From NCBI RefSeq assembly GCF_949628215.1, contig NC_134284.1, forward strand, positions 5,276,850 through 5,340,849: DNA of 64,000 nt, in the 5' to 3' direction. A program made the position numbers and the translations under genes. The notes under the pieces are model-generated. The model searched no databases, had not been told where the DNA came from, and was given only the letters and a program-made list of their open reading frames with translations. Each line of letters opens with the position of its first letter. The stretch's first letter is position 1. Shown piece by piece: positions 14,701 through 24,000 of the stretch. This DNA is from Phalacrocorax aristotelis. Its lineage: Eukaryota; Chordata; Aves; Suliformes; Phalacrocoracidae.

Positions 14701-17369
14701 AACTTTGAACACACGCAGACTCTGAAGTTTTCTTTTTGCAAAGCTTGTTTGACCTCCTATTAGAAACAACAGAGTTTATACTGAATTTTGTCGGTAGAGG
14801 AATACTCATCCTTTTCGAATTACAAAGCAGAACAAACAAAAACGCATTCTCCCACCCAAAAGCCTATGTGTGGAGTGGGAAGTTCATTTTATTTTCTTTG
14901 CATGAAACTGATAAAAATATTGGACAGGCCTGGCCCTGCTGCAAACTGGTACTGCTGCTTCATTAGGAAATGGTTCTTTGTAAGCTGGGAGACATAAAGC
15001 TTTGATTATCCTGAATCAAAGTTTTCTAATGTGAATACAGCACACTGCGCGATATACATCGTCAGCATTCCTGGCAGCTTGCTGCTCTGCAAATCCTGGC
15101 CTTACCATAGGCTGAAGCATTGAGGGGAATGATGCAAAACCTAAGATGAACCCTTAGAAGCTGAAAATCTTCTCATGTCTACAATTCTCTCTTACAGTCA
15201 TGACTGTATGGGCCTGAGCAATTAGTGATTTAGACAATTTGTCAGATAAGTCTGCAGGTTGCCGTTGTACGTGTAATGGATAATGGAAATACAGATAATT
15301 ACGCTCTTCATACACCTTTCACTGTTGCACTCAGAGAACATCATGTTGATTCTTATGAATTCTCTTTTGACAATAAGTCAGGGCTCAAATTAAGGACAGC
15401 AACTCATAGTTCTAGAGACTGCGCATGTATTTTGAGCTATAACAAACTCCTTTGAGTTTTCCAGTTACTTAAAATGTATGTTAACATATCTTGAAAGAGA
15501 CTCCTACGTTGAAATTATTTTTTTTTCCCAAACTCACTAAGGTCTGAAGCTCAGTAAACTTTCTCAAGTGTAAGGCCAAGTATCCTGCATGTGAATATGG
15601 TTGCGGGGTACGTATAAGGTTATTGCTAGAAAAAGCAAGGTCAGCTATGTCAGAATGAGATGTAACCCCTGTAAGAACAGGCCTGAAAGTATTTAACTTT
15701 AAACCATATTTCAATTGAAAGCAATTTCATAGCAGTGCTTACATGTTTGCAGCATCTATTTATGACATTTCCCCTCCATGTCTCCACAGCTGGGTTGTCA
15801 GCAGCGAGTAGAACTCTTCACACACAGCAAATACTAACTGTTCATTCATAGGCCAGTGTTTGATACGATTAGAATTCAATTCCTTTTTATTTACTGGTCC
15901 TAAAAGCTCAGATAAGTGGGTTTCCTATCCCAGTGCCAGAGAACAGCTTTCCTTTCTAGAAATTCTTGTATTTGTCTATGAACCAAAACCTTCCCTCCTC
16001 TCTTCAGTAATTTCAATCCCGGGCTTTCCCTCTCTGTTTGGTTTGCTAAATAGGATTATCATCATTAGCTTCTTAGCATATCTCCTGCCCTCTCTCCTTC
16101 CATACATGCATGACTGCTTGCTTTACTGCTCTGATTGATCTCATTTTCAGAGCCGTCTTTGGGGTCCATATGAGACACTCAGTTGTTGGGGTAGCTGGAT
16201 AGATACTACAGTCCTCTTAAAAGAAACAACCTCTTCTTTTTAGTTTTGGTGCTTCTGCAGCAGCAGGTTTTACAAACTACATGCCAAAAACAAGTGCAGG
16301 AATTGTGAGAACCAGCTTTCAAGAAGAATCCAGTCAGATTTGAAGGAAAAACAGTGATTATTTACTCTTCCCAGTAATCCTCAACAGTGTGGGAAGGAAA
16401 GAATCCAGATTATTAAATGCTTCTTCACAGGCTCTTGACTAGAAGAGAAGAAAAATCTGCCAATTTCTGTCCCAACAGAGGTATTCATTGATCTTCTCTT
16501 CTTTGATACTTTCCTAATTCAAAGATCTGGAGATCCAATCAGCCAAGTGACCCAACAGCATGTGAATCAGAGACCATCTGCACACTCCAGATGAAATGAC
16601 AACAAACCTTGGGGTGTCTAAAACACACAGATGCCCTCTGCAGAGATGAAACATGGTCCCATCTATTCAGAAAACACTTAATATCATTAATATAACATGA
16701 AATTGGTTCATGAGAGAGCTGCAAAGAAAACAGAAGGCTACACTGTTTACAGTGGCCTGAGCCATTCTGCTTTCGAAAGAGACTGATTTTAGTGAGTTTG
16801 GCAGTAGGAGCCTTATGAACAGACTGACTAGAATTTTTCTTGTGTTGCTTTCTAGTGAGATTAGTTGAGCAAAAAGAACCGCAGGTATGAAGCCATGCTT
16901 GATCTTTATAGAAATATACAGAATACATTTTACACTTGACCAGAAAACAGTCAGTTCCAATTGGTGCCAGTGTTTCATGTGGAATTGTTTGGTGGTGTCT
17001 CAGGTACAGTCTCTAAGGGCATCTGTAAAATTACAAGTATTTTAAACACAGTATGGTACTTTAGAATATGGTAGAATAAAATACGTGGACTGATTATAAC
17101 ACAAGGATTTATTCAAGATGCTTTATGCTTGTGCTGTTCAGAGATGCTTTGTGTGAAGGTTTGGTGTCTTTCCTAGCACAAATCCAGTCTCTGTCTCAGA
17201 ATTCTCTAAAATGGCTATATATAAGTTTCATTTCTCCTCAGTGATTCCTATGTCTGTAATCAGGGGAGAATGAAGATGCAATCTTAAGCGCACCATCTTC
17301 CTTCCAAGGGTAAGCAGTTTTAACAGGTAAGGTTATTGCTGCACGACACCGCTGTTCTGTGAGCGCAGA
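5752..17369. other. Non-coding DNA upstream of GJD2
   Basis: AT-rich and without recognisable coding exons. The longest open frames (minus strand near 9278-9694 and 16539-16928) have no family resemblance, low-complexity stretches and no supporting splice or poly(A) context. A small inverted repeat lies at 8172-8200. Distal regulatory DNA for GJD2 or a neighbouring gene may be present but cannot be proven from one sequence. Confidence 0.55.
8172..8200. repeat. Short inverted repeat with a third diverged copy downstream
   Basis: The arms 8175-8184 and 8188-8197 are perfect 10-base inverted copies around a 3-base loop. Extending to 8172-8200 gives 12 of 13 matched. A related direct copy lies at 8223-8238. 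Probably a local duplication/inversion. Confidence 0.7.
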
Positions 17370-17537
17370 AAAGTCAGTCAAGCTCGGGAGGAGAAGTAAA
17401 ACCTTGCAACCCCTGGGAACCCCCCCGGCAGGCGGGCGCTCGCGGCTGGAGGGGCCAGGGCGTCGCCGTCACGCCCTGGAGCAGCTTTTCAAACCGGCAG
17501 CCGAGGGGCAGCGCCCGTTCGCTGGCGGGGCTGCCTC

Positions 17538-17567
17538 CGGGCCGGGCCGGGCCGGGCCGGGCCGGGC
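17538..17567. repeat. (GGGCC)n pentanucleotide repeat
   Basis: About five to six tandem GGGCC units in the upstream part of the CpG island. G-rich on the + strand and able to form unusual structures. Confidence 0.9.
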
Positions 17568-17685
17568 GGTCCCGCGGGGGGGCGCCGGGCGCTGCCGCCC
17601 GCGGGGGCCGGGCCGGGGGCTCCGGCAAGGGCGCACTCGGTTGCACAACAAGCCTCCCGCCGGCTGGGGCGGCTCATCCCCCGCC

Positions 17686-17754
17686 CTCCCCCCTCCTCCT
17701 CCTCCTCCTCATTTATTTATTTAATTTATTTTATTGCATTTATTTATTTATATT
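17686..17754. repeat. (CTC)n tract followed directly by (ATTT)n tract
   Basis: A pure pyrimidine CTC/CCT run (17686-17710) abuts a run of ATTT-like units (17711-17754). This is a sharp composition boundary inside the promoter region. The AT-rich half would be nucleosome-disfavouring. Confidence 0.85.
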
Positions 17755-17779
17755 CACCGGAATAATAAAAATGAGAAAA

Positions 17780-17880
17780 TCCGAGCGCTGCTCTTGGCTG
17801 CTCTCCACCAACCTGTCAGTGACGCAAGCGGAGACTACTTAAAGGCAGATTAGAGGCAGCAAGACATTACAAGCCAGCCT
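17780..17880 (+). promoter_or_regulatory. GJD2: Probable GJD2 core promoter
   Basis: This block lies between the ATTT tract and the repeat-rich leader. In order I see an RE1/NRSE-like sequence on the reverse sense (about 17784-17805), with good half-sites but one extra base between them; a CRE/AP-1-like TGACGCAA (about 17820-17827); and a TATA-like ACTTAAAG (about 17837-17844). Initiation would then fall near 17865-17880. Mammalian GJD2 is reported to be restrained by the repressor REST/NRSF outside neurons and beta cells, which makes the RE1-like match worth noting. The start site itself is inferred. Confidence 0.4.
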
Positions 17881-17966
17881 TCCTCCCTCCACGCCGCGGG
17901 TCCGCCGCGCCGCGCCGCGCCACGAGCCGAGCGGGCCGGGCCGGTGGCGGCCGCCGTGGGGCCCCG

Positions 17967-18023
17967 AGCCCAGCCCAGCCCAGCTGAGCCCAGCCCAGCC
18001 CAGTCCAGCCCAGCCCAGCCGAG
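17967..18023. repeat. (CCCAG)n repeat in the GJD2 5' leader
   Basis: About eleven CCCAG/CCGAG-like pentamers, slightly degenerate. If transcription starts near 17870, this array lies in the GJD2 5' UTR. Confidence 0.85.
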
Positions 18024-18124
18024 CCGGGAGTCCTCGGCAGGGCTGCCGCCTCCAGCCCCCTTCCCGCCACGGGACTGAGGGCGGCAGAGAGGGGTTGCGC
18101 TGCTGTTTGTTTTCCTTCCTCCTG

Positions 18125-18149
18125 AAAAAAAAAAAAAAGGAAAAAAAAA
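18125..18149 (+). repeat. Interrupted poly(A) tract in the GJD2 5' leader
   Basis: Two A runs separated by GG, about 85-110 bases before the start codon, followed by a purine-rich stretch. Confidence 0.85.
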
Positions 18150-18233
18150 CATAAAAGGAAGGGAGGGGGAAAGGAAGAAGAAGTGAAGAGATCCCCTCCG
18201 CTTGCCAAAGTCTTTGTCTCCGGATGAACAGCG

Positions 18234-19998
18234 ATGGGGGAATGGACTATTCTAGAGAGGCTACTGGAAGCTGCCGTGCAGCAGCATTCTACTATGATAG
18301 GGAGGTAAGGGCTACGGGGGGTACGGGGGGGGCCACTTCTGTCCGAGCGGGCCGGCCGGCGGCACACGCGGGGCTCTTGCGGTGCGTGCCTGGAGTGCGT
18401 GTTTGTGTGTGTGCGCGGCGCAGGTCACCGAGGCGGGGGGACACCGCAAACGCCGCCGTCCTTGTCCCCGAGGAGCCCCGGGGCAGCGGGCGGCCATCGG
18501 GGAGACCCGCCGCCACCAGGGTCCCGCGCCGGAGCAACCCCACGCCGCGCCCTCCCGTGCTTTCGGGGGCCCTAACGGCCCGTGGGATTGCTTTTTTTCC
18601 ACCGGGAGGTCCGTGCGGTGGGGGGGTGGGGTGGGGGGGAGCGCTGACCGCCGGCCGAGGTTTTGACAGCGGCGGATTCGCACGGCCGCAGATGGCCGCG
18701 CCGAGGCGGTGCCGCGCGGGCTGCGCGCCTCCTGCGCGGGAGCCGGGCTGGGGTCGCCGGCGGGAGGCGGGCTGGGGGCTCCGGCGGGCTGGGGGCTGGG
18801 GTCGCCGGCGGGAGGCGGGCTGGGGGCTCCGGCGGGCTGGGGGCTGGGGTCGCCGGCGGGAGGCGGGCTGGGGGCTTCGGCGGGAGGTGGGCTGGGGTCG
18901 CCGGCGGGAGGCGGGCTGGGGGCTCCGGCGGGCTGGGGGCTGGGGTCGCCGGTGGGAGGCGGGCTGGGGGCTCCGGCGGGCTGGGGGCTCCGGCGGGCTG
19001 GGGTCTGGCGGCACCGTCGGGAGGCGGGCTGGGGTCGCCGGCGGGCCGGGGGCTGGGTGCGGGCGGCCGCGGCGGCGGGTCCCGGTCAGCACTGGACAGC
19101 TCCCGGCCGCGGGGCGGCGGCGGCGGCGCGCACTGACGGGCTCCTCTGTTCCAGGATCCTGCTGACCGTGGTGGTGATCTTCAGGATACTCATTGTGGCC
19201 ATTGTAGGGGAGACGGTGTACGACGACGAGCAAACGATGTTCGTCTGTAACACGCTGCAGCCAGGCTGCAACCAGGCTTGTTACGACCAGGCTTTCCCTA
19301 TTTCTCATATAAGGTACTGGGTGTTCCAGATCATCATGGTGTGCACCCCCAGCCTCTGCTTCATAACGTACTCTGTTCACCAGTCTGCTAAGCAAAGGGA
19401 ACGGAGATATTCCACTGTCTTCCTCACCTTGGAGAGGGACCAGGATTCAATGAAACGTGAGGACAGTAAGAAAATCAAGAACACGATTGTCAATGGGGTG
19501 CTGCAGAACACCGAGAACTCCACCAAAGAGGCGGAACCGGACTGCTTAGAAGTGAAGGAAATCCCCAATCCTGCTATCAGAACTACAAAGTCAAAGATGA
19601 GGAGGCAAGAAGGCATTTCTCGGTTTTATATCATCCAAGTGGTCTTTCGAAATGCCCTAGAGATCGGATTCTTAGTGGGACAGTATTTTCTGTACGGATT
19701 CAATGTCCCTTCCATGTACGAATGTGACAGATACCCCTGCATTAAAGAAGTAGAGTGCTATGTCTCTAGGCCCACTGAGAAGACCGTATTCTTGGTATTC
19801 ATGTTTGCTGTCAGTGGGATTTGTGTGGTGCTCAATTTGGCAGAACTGAACCACTTGGGCTGGAGAAAAATCAAAATGGCAGTGAGAGGAGTACAGGCAA
19901 AAAGGAAATCCATATACGAAATCAGAAATAAGGACCTGCCAAGAATGAGCATGCCTAACTTTGGCAGGACTCAGTCAAGTGACTCAGCTTATGTGTGA
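18234..19998 (+). CDS. GJD2: Connexin 36 (gap junction delta-2), join of 18234-18304 and 19155-19998
   Basis: Builds neuronal gap junctions (electrical synapses); six subunits form a connexon in the plasma membrane. Exon 1 encodes 23 residues plus two bases of Arg-24; a GTAAGG donor and CAG acceptor complete it. The joined product is 304 residues. Four membrane segments lie near residues 25-45, 76-98, 181-203 and 235-255. Extracellular loop 1 has Cys 55, 62, 66 (C-x6-C-x3-C); loop 2 has Cys 214, 219, 225 (C-x4-C-x5-C), both connexin signatures. Ser-110 and Ser-276 (after KRK) match known kinase sites, and the C-terminus SAYV is the ZO-1 PDZ ligand. The cytoplasmic loop lacks the glycine-rich insert of human Cx36 (321 residues), as in Cx35 of lower vertebrates. 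The start is chosen over the ATG at 18224 because it gives the conserved [19 protein letters not shown]-terminus and has G at -3 and +4. The frame is intact. Confidence 0.98.
18618..18639 (+). other. G-quadruplex-forming run in GJD2 intron
   Basis: Consecutive runs of seven, four and seven or more G separated by single T residues on the transcribed-sense strand. Fits the pattern for a compact quadruplex in DNA or pre-mRNA. Confidence 0.7.
18744..19060. repeat. 48-bp GC-rich minisatellite in GJD2 intron
   Basis: The motif CTGGGGTCGCCGG recurs at 18748, 18796, 18844, 18892 and 18940, an exact 48-bp spacing, followed by shorter degenerate partial units to about 19060. Units differ by single bases. 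Because 48 is divisible by three, frames free of stops in one unit stay open through the array on both strands. This explains the long spurious ORFs here (313 to 429 codons). Copy number is probably variable. Confidence 0.92.
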
Positions 19999-20594
19999 GG
20001 CTGTGACAGAAGTGAAACACCGTGCCAGGTGGAACAGACCCATGCACCATTAGAGAAAGGTACATTGCTTAGGCAAGCATTTTATCAAACCACCAAGAAA
20101 GCCATTAAGGTATTGGATCTGCACTTACTGAACTAGCTGCAAAATGCAGTGCTATGTAAAAGACTGAGAAACCAGCTATAAAACCATGCTTGATCTAGCC
20201 TTACAGCACAGCTACTATTATTCCGACTTTTCTTTCTAATGAATGGGTGTTATCTGTCAGCGGACCGGCTTTTTGGTCGTCATTAGGATAAGTTTACAGT
20301 TTGGACTGTCTGACTAATTGTTGTAAACGTGTAGAATGTTCATATTAAAAATCTGCAAGGATACGGGGTGGGATGGGGGTGGGGAAACTGTTGCAATGTG
20401 CAGATGTAAGCATGTTTTACAAGGAGGGTAATTGCACTGTAAGAAACCTGACCACAGCTCAATCAGGATATCTGCTTCACCTATCTCACAGATGTCTTAT
20501 ATTGTTTTCCTTGTCTAAATCACAGAGTTTATTCCTGGTGTGTATTACTACCTATTTTCTAGCATAGTTTGTGCATCAATTACTTATGCTGAAC

Positions 20595-20600
20595 AATAAA
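20595..20600 (+). terminator. Poly(A) signal AATAAA, proximal
   Basis: Canonical hexamer about 600 bases after the stop. The next 40 bases are T-rich and contain TGTTTG-like sequence. Confidence 0.55.
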
Positions 20601-20931
20601 TGCTGAATATAATTTTGCCATTTTTGTTTGCCTGTCCACACACACACACCAGAGACCTTAATCACCTTACATTAGTTGTGATCCACAAAATATATCAGTA
20701 CATTTCAGTTCATTCCCTAGTATGTGCATGAATAAGATGGAGTTGGTTCATGTCAGCCAACTTATGTATTTACCTACAATTACCTATGATGACACACATA
20801 CCAAAGGAACAGAGTTCATTGCTTTTAACTGTGAACCTATCACCTTCTCTCTGCTCTTATTTATATAAGTGCCATATTTGAAACATCTAACTCTGTACTT
20901 AGTCAAAAGGTTGTCTTGGGATACCAGCTGG

Positions 20932-20937
20932 AATAAA
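20932..20937 (+). terminator. Poly(A) signal AATAAA, middle
   Basis: Canonical hexamer followed within 25 bases by CTCCTTTGTTTATTTT, a usable T/GT-rich element. Confidence 0.45.
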
Positions 20938-21023
20938 GCGATTTTATACTCTCCTTTGTTTATTTTATGCTATTTATTTAGTCATTGCAATGGTGTAAAG
21001 AACAGCTAAAATCTCTATTGATA

Positions 21024-21029
21024 AATAAA
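21024..21029 (+). terminator. Poly(A) signal AATAAA, distal
   Basis: Canonical hexamer followed by GTTCTTGCC and a run of nine or more T then GT. The best downstream context of the three. Confidence 0.6.
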
Positions 21030-21050
21030 GTTCTTGCCTTTTTTTTTTGT

Positions 21051-24000
21051 AAGCCAGAGGTATTTGTTCTTCTTTATTATTGTGTATAATTGTAGAAACA
21101 TGCAGGGTCAAAATAATTGACTTATAAGAATTATTCTTCAGGGTTTAAAGTGTCTTGTTGATATTCTAAACTCTAAGTGACAAAACCTGGGAAATCAGGA
21201 CTATTCGTTATGTCTGTTTTTCTCCTTAAGCAAGCTTTCTCTGTCTTTAAAGCCTGATCCAAAGCCCACTGACACCAACAGCCTTCTTTCTGCTGACACC
21301 AAGGGCAACACAGTTGGCTGCCAAGGTCACTCTGGGAATAGCCAGAGTACATCTACCTATAAAGAAAACAATCACAGTTTTCACCAGGGAACCCAAACAG
21401 TAACATCAGCTTTTCTGCCTTACAGCTGGTTCAAGAAATACACTGTTCGTGTCCCACCAACTTACTGGTAAGCCACTGGGGCAGTCATAAATAAATCTCT
21501 GTTAACAGTAGCCATTTTAATATAGGATACTAAGTTTTTTCCTAACAAACAACCTCATTTTATTCCCCCTGAGTTAAGCAGAAAATATCCCACTGGCAAC
21601 AGTAGGAGCTGGATCGGGACTGAAAAACCGTACAAGTGCATTCCTAACTAAATATTATCAGCCCTTTAAAGAAAAGGGACAAAATGCTGCTGGAAAATTT
21701 GGAGATAGTTTATAACATACAAAGGAGACAGGGGCTCAAAGTCACAAATGGCCTTTTGATTGTATTTTATTTCAAGCCTAAAAATGGATTTTATTGTATT
21801 TTGGCTTGGAGATAATGCATATAAACTGTTTCTTCTTGGCTTACAGTAAACACTTTAAAGCTTCATTCTTGTAGTTTGCCAGCATTGTCACTTAAAAGAA
21901 CGTCAATTAATTTTTAGATAGTACATTCATTATCGCTTCCATCTGGGGTCTTTTTTCTTCCACTGTGAAACATAAAAAGACTTTGAGATGTGTCATGTTT
22001 TTAAAGATTTTAAAAGTATTTTTCCTTATGTACAAAATGAACAGTTTTCCCAATTTGATTATAGAAACCTATAAAGATGGATTTCTCAAATAATTCTTTG
22101 TGATATAAAGGCACACTGATATAGCTAGCTGGCTGCATGCTCGCTGGAAAACTGCATGCTATTTTTAGGACAACATGGCAGCTAAAATCTCCATCTGCAC
22201 TATAACAAGCTTCTGAAGATTATTATTTGACACACAAATCCAATTCTGATTTTCATTTTGCAGAGTCCTGGGATGGTTTGCAAAATCTCCTTTTGAATAG
22301 ATATTGAAGGTAAGAATGTTGTTTGACCATCATAAGCATTGCTTTAATGTTGAAGAAATGGGAGATTGTATGCAAAGGGCTTGATCCAGTGCCAATTAAA
22401 GTTGAAGGAAGAGACTCCTACTGAATTCACTGGGCTTTGCTTCAGGTTCAGCATAATTTCCTGTTGGGCAGAAGCCCTAATGTAAGTTATTTCTGGTGGC
22501 TGCATAGCAGTGTTTAGTCAAACTCTAGTGAAGGTACATGTCTTGATAGCTGTAAGGTTTTAATACCTTAGAATCCTTTAGATAAGACCAAGAAAGGATC
22601 TGTTTACAATAATCAATGCCAGTGACTCGGTTCACTCAATTATTTTACACAGCTGCACATTTTGTACTCCAGAAAGCTGGGATTCTTCAGAATTTTCCTA
22701 AAAGAAATATATAAGGAAATGGAAATGTTAATTTATGCAACAGGATCAGTGATGAAGTAGGAAAAGGCTCATATTTTGATCAACAGAAATGCATCCTCCA
22801 TATTTACACTAAATAGAATATGGCTTTTCATATCTCAGAAAAGAAATGAAAAGGTGTCAAGAAATCAACAGCTCTAGCCCTCCTTTTCAATTGTTATTCT
22901 TCATTTCTTAGCAACTACTTATTTGTCATGGACAAGAGAAATAGCACAAACTCTGTTTTTGTCAATGTGTCATGTGAGGGTCATATGATTAATGCTAATG
23001 GATTGTTTGCATGAAAGCTGACTATTCATTTACAGAATAAATGCTTTAAAATTGTCACAGCAATGGAAAAGCGTGTTAATGAACAGAACTGAGTGAACAC
23101 GAAGCTGAAGGGCACATTACTGGCCACTTAGGTCTTGCTCCTGCCTTGATAAAATGAATTAGTTTTGCCATTGACACCTATGGAAGAATCAGGTATTAAA
23201 TAGGAAAATTGAGTTCATGTTTGTTTTATTCATTCTATACCCTATTTTGTAATAGTGGACAATATTTTATGTGTTCATAAGTGCAAACAAAAATTATGTT
23301 CATTAAGCTCGTTTGGAAAACTGCAATAGAATTTAATACACTATTTGTTCCGTGGAATTTTAAAATTTACATAAAATAATGATATTATTTCATTTTTCCA
23401 TAGGCTTGATCTTGTGCTTCTTGAACCTGTGTGAATTTCAAAAACGATTTACATAGGGATTTTGAACCATTTCACTAGGTATATATAAGTTGCTATGAGA
23501 TTCTGTAGAAAGGTTTTTTAAAAATCAGGATTTTTTTTCTTTTATAATGAAAACTAGCTACCTTTTTACATGGGGAAGCTGAATTGACTGTTCCTGTAAA
23601 TAGTTCAGTTTTAGAGACCATTGGCTTTGAAGAAATATAAGGGGTTTCATCTTTCTTAAGGAAATTCTGAAGAACAAAGAGATCAACTGAAATGAATGAA
23701 TCACATAACTGGGGAGATGGATTTTAGTTTGTTTTATGCTAAAGAAGTCAGAAACATTCAGAAACTCCAAAGCAGGCTTTTCCAGCATTATATCTAATAG
23801 GGTAGGACATGGCTGCTACTATGTAGGACCGTAGGAAAAGATGTACATGGAACGTTAAGGTTAAATGTGAGGAAGAATTATTTTCATCCACATCTAAAAG
23901 AATGCATTTCTTGTAGGGCAAGAGGATGGACCGGGTGGACCTTGCCCCTGCATCCTTCTGGCTTTATTTTGTTTGAATATAAATTCCTTACTCCTTCAGT

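Larger units (their letters stand above)
17370..19150. promoter_or_regulatory. CpG island covering GJD2 promoter, exon 1 and intron
   Basis: Base composition switches abruptly from AT-rich to very GC-rich with dense CpG and returns to normal inside exon 2. The island holds the presumed promoter, the 5' leader, coding exon 1 and the whole intron. It is interrupted by one short AT-rich block (17711-17754). CpG-island promoters are usual for developmentally regulated neuronal genes. The edges are judged by eye. Confidence 0.85.
18305..19154 (+). other. GJD2: GJD2 intron 1 (850 bp, GC-rich)
   Basis: Begins GTAAGG and ends TGTTCCAG. It splits the codon for Arg-24, the same position as in mammalian GJD2. 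Very GC-rich, with a G-run cluster (18618-18639) and a 48-bp minisatellite. Confidence 0.95.
18224..19250 (+). other. Overlapping upstream ORF on the GJD2 mRNA, join of 18224-18304 and 19155-19250
   Basis: An ATG 10 bases before the connexin start, in a different frame, has a weak context (C at -3, A at +4). It stays open through the end of exon 1 (27 codons) and, after splicing, for 31 more codons to TAA at 19248-19250. It overlaps the connexin start, so a ribosome using it could not easily reinitiate there. It may lower translation or be skipped by leaky scanning. No protein family is recognised. Confidence 0.6.
19999..21050 (+). other. GJD2: GJD2 3' UTR with alternative poly(A) sites
   Basis: Non-coding sequence after the TGA. 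AATAAA occurs at 20595-20600, 20932-20937 and 21024-21029. The last is followed by a T-rich, GT-containing stretch typical of a downstream cleavage element, so the full-length UTR probably ends near 21045. Use of the earlier signals is possible. The final extent is inferred. Confidence 0.65.

Noticed and set aside
17359..18367. Several Gly/Pro/Ala-rich ORFs in the CpG island on both strands
   Set aside because: Low-stop GC-rich composition and pentanucleotide arrays explain them. No conserved domain.
18292..19395. 367-codon minus-strand ORF, Pro/Arg/Ser-rich repeats
   Set aside because: Antisense shadow of the 48-bp minisatellite, whose period is a multiple of three. No independent coding evidence.
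18709..19998. 429-codon + strand ORF that would give connexin 36 a long Gly/Ala-rich N-terminus
   Set aside because: It starts with GTG and reads through the intron minisatellite. The true exon 1 with the conserved connexin N-terminus and proper splice sites is at 18234-18304.
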